Source: JARROD01 sp037384225 | GTDB taxonomy: Bacteria; Pseudomonadota; Gammaproteobacteria; Pseudomonadales; Cellvibrionaceae | Length of the DNA: 6,968 nt | NCBI GenBank assembly: GCA_037384225.1 | Contig: JARROD010000234.1 | Location: forward strand, 1 to 6,968 | Direction of reading: 5' to 3' | Shown: positions 1 through 6,270 of the stretch, piece by piece | How the letters are laid out: the number at the start of each line of letters is the position of its first letter | How positions within the stretch are numbered: position 1 is the first letter of the stretch | Position numbers and translations under genes: made by a program | The notes under the pieces: model-generated | What the model saw: only the letters and a program-made list of their open reading frames with translations | What the model was told of the DNA's origin: nothing | Databases searched by the model: none

Positions 1-1151
1 CCGGCCATGATAAAGTAGGTTTTTTCAAAGCCGATGGTATCGTAGTAAATACCGGCGAGCGGCGAAAGGGTCACGGTACCGACCTGGGTTACAAACGTGA
101 AACCCAAGATATACAGGGTAGAGGAAAGATGACTATCGAAATGTTTGTTTAAGTACTTGAACATCGCCACCATCAAAATGGGAAGTTCCGCTGCGTGCAT
201 GAGCTTTATCAACGAAATAAGTAAGGGCGAGTCGGTTAATCCGGAACTGGCAATCCTGACAACTATAATCGCACCAGCCAATAATAATCCGTTTTTTGGC
301 CCGATCTTGTTTATGAGCCATGGAGCGACAAAAAAACCACCCGCCTCAAGAAATATCTGGGCAGAATTCAGGTAACCGTACATCTTGTTCCCCTCCTCTA
401 CCGTGGGAAATACTGCCGCGAAATATACGGGAAACTGCTGATCATAAACCACATAAATGGCCGCAACACCAAAAACGAAAAGAGTGAGATATTGAAAGTT
501 ACGAAGTTTAAGTACACCCACGATGTCTTTAACCGTTATTTTATCTGCCACGCTAAAGGCCTGAGCTGCCTTCTCTGACACCGGAATCTTAATTACGACC
601 AGAATAAAGAGTGGAATCAGAGAAATTACCGATGCCATCCAAAAATTTAAATCCACATCGATATTTATCAGGCGACCGGTAAAAAACGCTGCCGTTGCCC
701 AGCCCAGAGACCCCCAGGTTCTAATTTGGCCATACTCAAGATGATTGAAGCGAGAAATGCGCTCTATGTAGGTTTCAACCGCACCTGCAATAGCCAAAAA
801 TGCCAGTGCAATATAGGCAGATCCTGCCACGACACCAATATAGAAGTCGGAGAGAAGTAATGGTTTGTAAACGAGATTTAAAAACGGGCCAGCCGCAATC
901 AACGTAATGACGTTTAACCACAAGATGTGTTGTCGCGCCTGGATCTTATCCTGAATAAATCCCAGTAATGGCTGAGATACTATTGCGGCCACCGCATTAA
1001 ACGAAAAAATAATACCTATTTTTTCGCCGCTCAGATCTACTGCCTGACTAAGCCAAATTGCATACATGGCATAGACAAACGAGTATGCCACAAACAAGGT
1101 GAACATGAAGGCACTAATTATCCAATAGTCCTTCGAATGACTTGTAGACAT
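1..1151 (-). CDS. LacY/CscB-family sugar:H+ symporter (C-terminus beyond window)
   Basis: This is an inner-membrane major-facilitator permease of the oligosaccharide:H+ symporter family (LacY, CscB, RafB), which takes up a sugar together with a proton. 383 codons are present, and the C-terminus lies beyond position 1; the family is usually about 415-425 residues. The start at 1151 is preceded by a G-rich ribosome site (GGGGG at 1158-1162, 6 nt away). Hydrophobic helices run throughout. LacY key residues recalled from the family are present: E126 in AVETYIE, R144 and W151 in GQIRTWGSLGW, D237 in YDQQF, R299, and the K316-H319-E322 triad in KLMHAAE. The helix VIII acidic residue appears as E269 in GYLNSAQIFLEA, spaced as I recall it in E. 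coli sucrose permease (GYLNSFQVVLEA) rather than in LacY. Sucrose or a related oligosaccharide is therefore favoured, but specificity is inferred. It lies 87 bp downstream of the TonB-dependent receptor gene on the same strand and is probably cotranscribed with it. Confidence 0.93.
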   Translation of the reverse strand, partial: MSTSHSKDYWIISAFMFTLFVAYSFVYAMYAIWLSQAVDLSGEKIGIIFSFNAVAAIVSQPLLGFIQDKIQARQHILWLNVITLIAAGPFLNLVYKPLLLSDFYIGVVAGSAYIALAFLAIAGAVETYIERISRFNHLEYGQIRTWGSLGWATAAFFTGRLINIDVDLNFWMASVISLIPLFILVVIKIPVSEKAAQAFSVADKITVKDIVGVLKLRNFQYLTLFVFGVAAIYVVYDQQFPVYFAAVFPTVEEGNKMYGYLNSAQIFLEAGGFFVAPWLINKIGPKNGLLLAGAIIVVRIASSGLTDSPLLISLIKLMHAAELPILMVAMFKYLNKHFDSHLSSTLYILGFTFVTQVGTVTLSPLAGIYYDTIGFEKTYFIMA

Positions 1152-1171
1152 ATCCAACCCCCATAATTTTC

Positions 1172-1213
1172 AAAAAGAGTTACTCCAAGCCAATGTGCAG
1201 ACCTGGAGTAGCT
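1172..1213 (-). terminator. weak hairpin with T-run between receptor and permease genes
   Basis: Read on the minus strand, TACTCCA (1210-1204) pairs with TGGAGTA (1187-1181). Two more outer pairs follow across one mismatch, the loop is 16 nt, and CTCTTTTTG comes next. It sits after the receptor stop (1239) and before the permease ribosome site. The short stem and long loop make it at best a leaky terminator or attenuator that could lower permease expression relative to the receptor. A chance match is possible. Confidence 0.35.
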
Positions 1214-1238
1214 AACGGGAGAACCATTTATGCTCAGA

Positions 1239-3773
1239 TTAAAACTCATAGCGCAATCCCAGGGTGCTAGTGCGGCCCAGAATAGAGCGTGCCCTGATCA
1301 CGTCAAATCCATTCACTGTCTGGAAGCCACCTTCGGCTTCTGTCAAAGCAAGTTCGTTGGTGAAATTGTTGACTGCCAGTCTAAGGCTAAGCCCGTCGGC
1401 CAGAATGAAATTTGCGAAAGCGTTGAAGGATACGTAGCCGTCCAGCTTGTTAGTGTTGTCATCACCCACAAAAGAATCTGTGCGACCAAACATGCTTATT
1501 CCAACGCTATGGCTATCTTCTCCGAATTGATAGGACGCGGTTCCAGAGTACACTAGATCCGGTTGACGTCGAGGCGTATTGCCCACCACTGAGAGATCAT
1601 TGGAGCCTACGATCTCTGCGTCGGTCCAGGTCAATCCGCCGAACAAGGAAATGTCTCCCACATTAGCTGTTGCCTCTATCTCAATGCCGCTTGATTCGAA
1701 TTCACGTTCCCTGGCGGGCGTATCGAGACCTCGAGCTGACTCAGAGTTTACATCCTCTGTTTCTACGTAAAAGGCGGTAGCGAATACACCAAAATTATCC
1801 CCCTGATATTTGACGCCGGCCTCGACCATCTTGACTGTATTTTCAACGGAACCAGGCTGTGCCTGTCCGGAGATTATGAATCCTGCATCGGCGAGTCGAT
1901 CAAAGTTAGCGCGGCCACCTTCACTGATGTTGCCAAAAACCGCCAAGTTGTCACTCACAACATAGTTGGCACCAAAGGCATAGGAGGTATAGCTCCAATC
2001 ATAGTCAAAATGCCCCGTGTTTGTGTTGGCACGGTCAGATACTGTAATAGTCTCTGCATTTGCCTCGGCAAATGAAATCACGCCGTCGTTGTCGACATCA
2101 AAGCTACTCACTGAGCCACCAATCCAACTACCGACGACGCCCCCCTGGTCCTGACGAATACTGACATTAAGCGTTAAATCATCGCTTGGCTGCCAGGTTA
2201 ATGCCGCATAGTAGGCATCGACATTGGCTTCAATCGCTGTATCGCGCGTACAACAATTGCCCCATTGTGGAGCACCAAAGGCTACCTGACCATTAGAAGT
2301 TAACCGTTCGGCACCCGAATAAAGATCGAGTAACCGAGGTTTATTCTGCACATCTGCGATATGGCTTTGCCAATACCAGTCGATATCAAGATCCTGGCTA
2401 GCCACATAATAACCGACGGTTACATCCAGCCCCCCCGCACCGACATTAAAGGTTTTTGTCAGCCTCAAGTCATTAGTAAAGTTGTCCAGACTGTTAATAT
2501 CGTTATCGAATGTGCGTATATCCTGAATCATGCCATTGCCGTTTAGTCCGGAGAGCTCAGCGTCTGTAAGCGGGTGCCCTGAATCCAGACCAAAGGCGTA
2601 CCCTAACGTCAAACTGTCCGCATTAGTGACGAGCGCGTCCTCCGTGAGCGCATTGACGAAATTTCCGCCCCCGGCACCTAATACGGAGAACGGGTCTGTT
2701 GCATCGCCAACACCAGCACTGAAAGCACCGAAGAATTTACCGGAGTTTCTGGCACTTCGGAATTTTTCAATGACAATCAGGTCATTCGCCAACTCAATAG
2801 AAAATTCTCCACCGATGACGTTCGAGCTTACCTTGTTGCCATCACGAATACTGGATTCTCGCAACCCTCCGTCACCCGAAGTCGTCACATTATTGATCAG
2901 CTCGGCGGGGATATTCGATGCAATCCTCGGGTCGAGCCCGGGAATTTCACCATTGCTCAAGGTTACAGGCATTGGCAAAATAGTGGCAGTTTGATCATCG
3001 AGAGACTTAATATAAAGTCGGGCATGACCATTATCGAAATTTTTGGTCACGCTTAATTTAATCTGACCACCCTCGTCGGAATTAAACCCGGTTGGGCGAA
3101 CCCCTTCGCCAACGCGATAAAAACCACCCACGTGAAACGACCAGTCATTTCCAACAGGTGCACCATATGCAAAATCGATCCGATCGGTATCGTAATCGAG
3201 CCCGGTAGTGATGCCGATCATGCCGCCTTCTTCCTCACCGGTTTTACTAACAAAGTTAATGATCCCTGATGGTGAGTTACTCGCCAAAGTGGCTGCAGTA
3301 CTGCCCTTCACTGCCTCCACACGCTTTACTGTTTGGTCATGGGTAAAGTAGTTGTCCGCATTACCAACGATAATGTCCCCAAACTGGAGAACTGGCAGGC
3401 CATCTTCGTGCAGCTGCAGGAATTTTGAGCCACCTCCTCCGAGGGGTACACCCCGTACGGTAATGTTTCCGTTGCTATCTCCACCAGTGGCCTCTGCACG
3501 AATTCCAGGAATAGACCGCAGGATATCCACGGTTCCGCGAGGCACAAAGCTTTCCGCCCTCTCAGCACTTATTGTCGTAATAGACAGACTACTGTCCATC
3601 TTTGAGATACCTTTCGGTGTAGCTGTAACTATTATTTCTTCAAGATAAATGCCCTCCTCGGCATTAACCACCGAGGCGGTGAGCGCACTCATTACAGCTA
3701 CCGCCAAGGTCTTTTTACCGAACGATTGAAAAATTGTGTGTCCACAAACGGAATTAGTTTGTTTATTTTTCAT
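1239..3773 (-). CDS. TonB-dependent outer-membrane receptor, probably for a sugar
   Basis: The 844-residue protein is a TonB-dependent receptor: a 22-strand outer-membrane barrel with an N-terminal plug, driving uptake with energy from TonB-ExbB-ExbD. Residues 1-38 form a signal peptide (KK, hydrophobic stretch, cleavage after VNA). The TonB box is EEIIVTA (45-51). The plug spans roughly 55-180, with ITVRG (104-108), RVEAVKG (151-157) and SGIINFVSK (169-177). The barrel ends in the aromatic C-terminus LGLRYEF. The start at 3773 is chosen because GGAGG (3779-3783) lies 5 nt upstream and a signal peptide follows at once. An upstream in-frame ATG at 3926 would only add a repeat-encoded 51-residue leader. 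Residues 559-570 form an EF-hand-like loop, and C507-C508 are the only cysteines in the mature chain. Adjacent permease and LacI-type regulator genes point to a carbohydrate substrate, in the manner of the Xanthomonas sucrose receptor SuxA; the exact ligand is unknown. Confidence 0.93.
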   Translation of the reverse strand: MKNKQTNSVCGHTIFQSFGKKTLAVAVMSALTASVVNAEEGIYLEEIIVTATPKGISKMDSSLSITTISAERAESFVPRGTVDILRSIPGIRAEATGGDSNGNITVRGVPLGGGGSKFLQLHEDGLPVLQFGDIIVGNADNYFTHDQTVKRVEAVKGSTAATLASNSPSGIINFVSKTGEEEGGMIGITTGLDYDTDRIDFAYGAPVGNDWSFHVGGFYRVGEGVRPTGFNSDEGGQIKLSVTKNFDNGHARLYIKSLDDQTATILPMPVTLSNGEIPGLDPRIASNIPAELINNVTTSGDGGLRESSIRDGNKVSSNVIGGEFSIELANDLIVIEKFRSARNSGKFFGAFSAGVGDATDPFSVLGAGGGNFVNALTEDALVTNADSLTLGYAFGLDSGHPLTDAELSGLNGNGMIQDIRTFDNDINSLDNFTNDLRLTKTFNVGAGGLDVTVGYYVASQDLDIDWYWQSHIADVQNKPRLLDLYSGAERLTSNGQVAFGAPQWGNCCTRDTAIEANVDAYYAALTWQPSDDLTLNVSIRQDQGGVVGSWIGGSVSSFDVDNDGVISFAEANAETITVSDRANTNTGHFDYDWSYTSYAFGANYVVSDNLAVFGNISEGGRANFDRLADAGFIISGQAQPGSVENTVKMVEAGVKYQGDNFGVFATAFYVETEDVNSESARGLDTPAREREFESSGIEIEATANVGDISLFGGLTWTDAEIVGSNDLSVVGNTPRRQPDLVYSGTASYQFGEDSHSVGISMFGRTDSFVGDDNTNKLDGYVSFNAFANFILADGLSLRLAVNNFTNELALTEAEGGFQTVNGFDVIRARSILGRTSTLGLRYEF

Positions 3774-3778
3774 CTCTT

Positions 3779-3783
3779 CCTCC
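3779..3783 (-). promoter_or_regulatory. ribosome binding site of the TonB-dependent receptor gene
   Basis: GGAGG on the minus strand lies 5 nt before the ATG at 3773. It decides the start in favour of 3773 over the in-frame ATG at 3926, which lies between the likely -10 and -35 boxes of the receptor promoter. Confidence 0.85.
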
Positions 3784-3822
3784 AATTTCCTAATTGTGGT
3801 TAGTATCAATAGCAAGTGCAGG

Positions 3823-3857
3823 CGATTTGGCCAAATCGGCCAAATCGGCCAAATCGG
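3823..3857. repeat. 9-bp tandem repeats ending in a 16-bp palindrome, in receptor leader
   Basis: Three perfect copies of CCAAATCGG (3831-3839, 3840-3848, 3849-3857) abut an inverted copy, giving the perfect palindrome CGATTTGGCCAAATCG at 3823-3838. The array lies 50-84 nt upstream of the receptor start, inside the predicted untranslated leader. In the transcript the palindrome could fold as a CGAUUU/AAAUCG stem with a GGCC loop, and the extra copies offer alternative pairings. Copy number could vary by slippage. Function is unknown. Confidence 0.85.
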
Positions 3858-3895
3858 CTCCTCGTCACTTGTTGTTAAAACACAGTAAACCGATT

Positions 3896-3910
3896 TTAAA
3901 ACGTTTGCAA
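3896..3910. promoter_or_regulatory. LacI-family operator 1
   Basis: TTAAAACGTTTGCAA contains the palindromic core AAACGTTT (3899-3906) with the central CG typical of LacI/GalR-family operators. It is identical over 15 bp to operator 2, with cores exactly 32 bp apart. It falls where transcription of the receptor gene would start if the -10 box is at 3912-3917, a position suited to repression. The divergently encoded LacI-type protein is the likely binder. Confidence 0.78.
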
Positions 3911-3911
3911 T

Positions 3912-3942
3912 AGTATATTCACTCACATTAAAACGTTTGCAA
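3912..3942 (-). promoter_or_regulatory. candidate promoter of the receptor (and permease) gene
   Basis: On the minus strand TTGCAA (3942-3937) and TATACT (3917-3912) could be -35 and -10 boxes. Their 19-nt spacing is longer than optimal. The -35 box lies inside operator 2 and the expected start point inside operator 1, so repressor binding would block it. The leader would be about 130 nt. Another TTGCAA at 3910-3905 offers a second, poorer candidate. Confidence 0.45.
3928..3942. promoter_or_regulatory. LacI-family operator 2
   Basis: TTAAAACGTTTGCAA, core AAACGTTT at 3931-3938, is the same 15-bp sequence as operator 1. The bases after each copy are also alike (AGT followed by a T-rich stretch and CAC), which suggests that a ~32-bp unit was duplicated in tandem. 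It overlaps the candidate -35 box of the receptor promoter. Confidence 0.78.
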
Positions 3943-3959
3943 CAGTGTTTTTCACCTAC

Positions 3960-3973
3960 TTCAAACGTTTTAA
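3960..3973. promoter_or_regulatory. LacI-family operator 3 (inverted orientation)
   Basis: TTCAAACGTTTTAA, core AAACGTTT at 3963-3970, reads as TTAAAACGTTTGAA on the other strand, so it faces opposite to operators 1 and 2. Its core is exactly 32 bp from that of operator 2. It is the operator nearest to the regulator gene and could help loop or cooperative binding, or autoregulation. Confidence 0.7.
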
Positions 3974-4152
3974 TTGAATTTCGTTGTAAATTGAGTTAGG
4001 TTAGCGTGGCTTGCGACAGACCGTATAAAAGCTCACTTATTGATAGGCCATGCGCCTGGTAATTTTCACAGTAATCGGGTGATAATTCGTTACGCGTTTT
4101 GTCTTTCGGCGAATACATTGATTAATACAAAGTTGAAAATGTCTCTAACTTC

Positions 4153-5172
4153 ATGAAAAAAGCAGTCAAAATGTCGGATATTGCGAAATTGGCCGGCGTC
4201 TCTATCGGTACAGTTTCGCGTGCGTTGGCCAATAATCCATTAGTAAATAAAGAAACAAGCCAGCGAATTCAGCGGATCGCTAACGCACAAAATTACAAGG
4301 TAAACAAACAAGCCGGAAACTTAAGAAACCAGAGAGTGAAGGAAGTTAGCATATTAATTCCATCGCCCGACGCGTCGATATTATTACAGGACCCATTCTT
4401 TCTAGAGCTGTTTGGCGGAATAGCGTTAGAGATGAACATGACAAAACACGATATCAATCTTTCCGGCTATAACCCGGTAGATCTACTCGGTGTTCAAAAG
4501 TCAGTAATTGCAAACCGAACTGATGGCGCGATTGTAATAGGCCAATCTGACTTGCATGAAACCTTTAATGACTTATCTGACGAATTTTCAAACTTTGTAG
4601 TTTGGGGAGGCAAACTAAAAGGGCAAAAATACTGTTCCGTTGGCAGTGATAATATTAAAGGCGGGCAATTGGCGGCGAGGCACCTTATCGAACAAGGCTG
4701 CCGAAAAATTGCTTTTTTGGGTGTAAAAGGTTGGTCCGAATGCCAGCTTCGCCTTGATGGCTTTTTGGCTGCCCACGAAGAATTGGGTGTCACCCCATGC
4801 GCAGAGTTAATTTTGGATAAGTCTCCCGATGCAAAGATGTCAGGCGAATTAGCGGTCAAGCAATTGATAACCAGCGGGCATGAATTTGATGGGATATTCG
4901 CAACAAGTGACATGCTTGCGATATCAGCAATTACCGGTCTCGCGAAGCATGGCATCAAAGTGCCACAGCAAGTTGCCGTCGTTGGCTATGACGATATCAA
5001 TTTTGCCAAGCAAGTCTGGCCTTCATTGACCACCATCCGCCAAGACACGCTGGCCGGCGGAAAAACCTTGGTACATCACATTTTAGCCATTATCGAAGGC
5101 AAAAAACCAGATTCTACAATGCTCCCAACTGAACTTATCGTAAGGAAGTCATCTTGTTACAGAGAGCGCTAG
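4153..5172 (+). CDS. LacI/GalR-family transcriptional regulator
   Basis: The 339-residue protein has the normal LacI-family length and layout. The helix-turn-helix is at residues 8-27 (SDIAKLAG, then VSIGTVSRAL, with I18, G19 and R23 at recognition positions). The hinge helix is around 47-62 (NYKVNKQAGNL), and a periplasmic-binding-protein-like effector domain runs from ~65 to 332. That domain holds GSDN (164-167), R200, FATSD (249-253) and VVGYDD (276-281), the usual sugar-binding framework. It probably represses the divergent receptor-permease genes by binding the three operators at 3896-3973, and may regulate itself. The start at 4153 lacks a clear ribosome site. The ATG at 4171 (M7) would also leave the DNA-binding domain intact. 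A five-codon ORF (4139-4156) ends across this start as ATGA. The effector is unknown; sucrose or a derivative is possible from context. Confidence 0.95.
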   Translation: MKKAVKMSDIAKLAGVSIGTVSRALANNPLVNKETSQRIQRIANAQNYKVNKQAGNLRNQRVKEVSILIPSPDASILLQDPFFLELFGGIALEMNMTKHDINLSGYNPVDLLGVQKSVIANRTDGAIVIGQSDLHETFNDLSDEFSNFVVWGGKLKGQKYCSVGSDNIKGGQLAARHLIEQGCRKIAFLGVKGWSECQLRLDGFLAAHEELGVTPCAELILDKSPDAKMSGELAVKQLITSGHEFDGIFATSDMLAISAITGLAKHGIKVPQQVAVVGYDDINFAKQVWPSLTTIRQDTLAGGKTLVHHILAIIEGKKPDSTMLPTELIVRKSSCYRER

Positions 5173-5281
5173 CTACATAAAGGTACGATTAACACTGTTC
5201 TGGCCAACAAAAACCGGACACTGAAATTTTTACACCCTCGAATTTTTCATTGGCCGTCATCTGTCATTATACTTTCTTGTC
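5173..5281. other. short intergenic stretch after the LacI-type gene
   Basis: AT-rich sequence between the regulator stop and the toxin fragment. I see no convincing hairpin with a T-run, so the regulator's terminator was not located. No reading frame of note. Confidence 0.5.
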
Positions 5282-5422
5282 TTAGTATCCAGCTTCTTTT
5301 TGATGTCGCACGGCAAGAATCGTTGCGGTTTCACCATCAAATTGATACAACGCGATTCTGCTATGGTCGTGTGTGTTGCGAATCACTAATTTCGATAAAA
5401 AATCACACACTAATCGCAAAAT
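5282..5422 (-). pseudogene. C-terminal fragment of a ParE/RelE-type toxin
   Basis: Reading from 5422 to the TAA at 5284-5282 gives an open frame of 46 codons. It contains SRIALYQFDGET and ends LAVRHQKEAGY, the characteristic last strands of ParE-type toxins (ribosome- or gyrase-targeting RelE superfamily). A full toxin is about 90-110 residues; only about 28 codons look homologous, and no start, N-terminal half or antitoxin gene is present. The similarity begins just where the inverted repeat of the decayed insertion element ends (5370), so the upstream codons (5371-5422) are probably element sequence read by chance. I infer disruption by that insertion and loss of the rest. The family call is from memory of the C-terminal motif. 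Confidence 0.55.
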
Positions 5423-5474
5423 CTATCTAACTTTTATCATGTTCGACTTGCCAACTTAATACAACCTTGTATCA

Positions 5475-5492
5475 TTCTGTTCTGTTCTGTTC
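5475..5492. repeat. short pentanucleotide repeat (TTCTG)x3
   Basis: Three perfect TTCTG units plus a partial fourth lie directly before the ATG of the transposase remnant. It is a simple slippage-type repeat inside the decayed element. Confidence 0.8.
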
Positions 5493-6074
5493 ATGCGATT
5501 ATTGCTTAAGCTTCTCTTTTATACCATCATCACTTTCTTCCGATACTGCGAACCCGGCGGTACGAAATATCAATGTACCGGCTTACTAAAATTTCCATCA
5601 TTTTACAACCTGCAAAAATTCTGAAATTTCACCGCGCATTGGTAGAACGTAAATTCCAAAAGCTTTACTCAAAGAAAACTAAACAAAAACCAGGCAGAAA
5701 AGGACCATCGCAAGAAATTATCGAACTAGTCCTAGCACTAAAACAACGCAATCCTCGCTACGGCTACTGCCGTGTTGCCATGTAAATATTCCAAAGCTTT
5801 GGAATTAAAATAAGTTACTTTGCTGTTGGACGGATACTGCGAAAATATTTACCGCCTGAAGGAAACGGCGATAACGGCCCTTCGTGGCTGACTTTTATTG
5901 GCCATACGGTTGATAGCCTTTGGTCTGTCTTGAGCACCTTTGGTCTGTCTTGAGCAAATGACACCCAGCCAAGTACCCGATCCCGTCACTACCCCTACAT
6001 CTGTTGCAATTTTATCAAACTACCATTGGCAATCACACTACAATGGGCTATTTTCTACTCCGGTTGCAGTATGA
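5493..6074 (+). pseudogene. degenerate integrase-core (DDE) transposase, three out-of-frame pieces
   Basis: The parent family is an integrase-core transposase of roughly 340 residues. Piece 1 (from ATG 5493) reads MRLLLKLLFYTIITFFRYC and then EPGGTK, the N-terminus. Piece 2, in another frame (5573-5929), reads LQPAKILKFHRALVERKF, GRKGPSQEIIELV and RNPRYGYCRVAM, then an in-frame TAA (5783-5785). It goes on with IFQSFG, RILRKYL, and GPSWLTFIGHTVDSLWSV. Piece 3, back in the first frame (~5958-6074), gives SNYHWQSHYNGLF and STPVAV with the natural stop. Piece 1 to 2 has lost ~60 codons. Piece 2 stops where, in relatives I recall, SLWSVDLF begins the catalytic core, and the whole DDE centre is absent. 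At least two deletions with frame changes and one nonsense mutation rule out a working enzyme. The reconstruction rests on family motifs from memory. Confidence 0.72.
5917..5956. repeat. perfect 20-bp tandem duplication at a deletion scar
   Basis: CCTTTGGTCTGTCTTGAGCA occurs twice head to tail (5917-5936 and 5937-5956). The first 13 bases are transposase coding sequence (end of SLWSV). The rest belongs to the sequence beyond the deletion that removed the catalytic core, so the duplication arose after or with that deletion. Confidence 0.92.
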
Positions 6075-6095
6075 GTTAGTAAATCGCAACACACA

Positions 6096-6254
6096 AGATC
6101 TGCATCCCTCTTCGCTGCGGCTGTAGATAACTCAGAATTTTTCTCGCTTTTCCTTCGCTTCGGATCGCAGTCACGATTCACCTGCCGGTGCTGCTGTAGC
6201 ACAATACATGGCGTTAGACTACCAGGATACCATTCTGACTTCTGCGCATCTCAA
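6096..6254. other. intergenic sequence between insertion remnant and palindrome
   Basis: No reading frame of note and no RNA gene recognised. It includes GCGTTAGAC (6211-6219), which resembles one half of an integron attC core but lacks a proper partner. Nothing else stands out. Confidence 0.5.
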
Positions 6255-6270
6255 TACCTTAGGGACGTGC

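Larger units (their letters stand above)
5370..6095 (+). mobile_element. decayed insertion element with 22-bp imperfect inverted ends
   Basis: The ends are TGTGTGTTGCGA at 5370-5381 and its exact reverse complement at 6084-6095. The match extends imperfectly to 22 bp (5370-5391 against 6074-6095, 19 of 22 positions). The ends have the common TG...CA form. The right repeat overlaps the stop of the transposase remnant (6072-6074). The 726-bp interior holds only fragments of an integrase-core transposase, so the element is immobile and internally deleted. No target-site duplication is visible in the flanking bases, consistent with an old insertion followed by an adjacent rearrangement. The left end lies within a ParE-type toxin remnant. 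Confidence 0.72.

Noticed and set aside
2530..2994. 154-codon plus-strand open frame antisense to the receptor, and similar frames at 1230-1556, 3352-3648 and 4494-4958
   Set aside because: They are shadows of the receptor or regulator coding strand with no ribosome sites or domain features.
3774..3926. N-terminal extension of the receptor to an ATG at 3926
   Set aside because: No ribosome site there, it lies inside the promoter-operator region, it encodes the repeat-derived PIWPIWPIWP, and it would bury the signal peptide 51 residues inside the protein.
5203..5256. GGCCAA/TTGGCC inverted pair as the regulator's terminator
   Set aside because: Only 6 bp separated by about 40 nt with no adjacent T-run.
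6096..6219. Integron attC site ending at GTTAGAC (6213-6219)
   Set aside because: The upstream partner would have to be AGATAAC near 6126, which departs from RYYYAAC at two of the three Y positions, and no integrase or cassette array is present.
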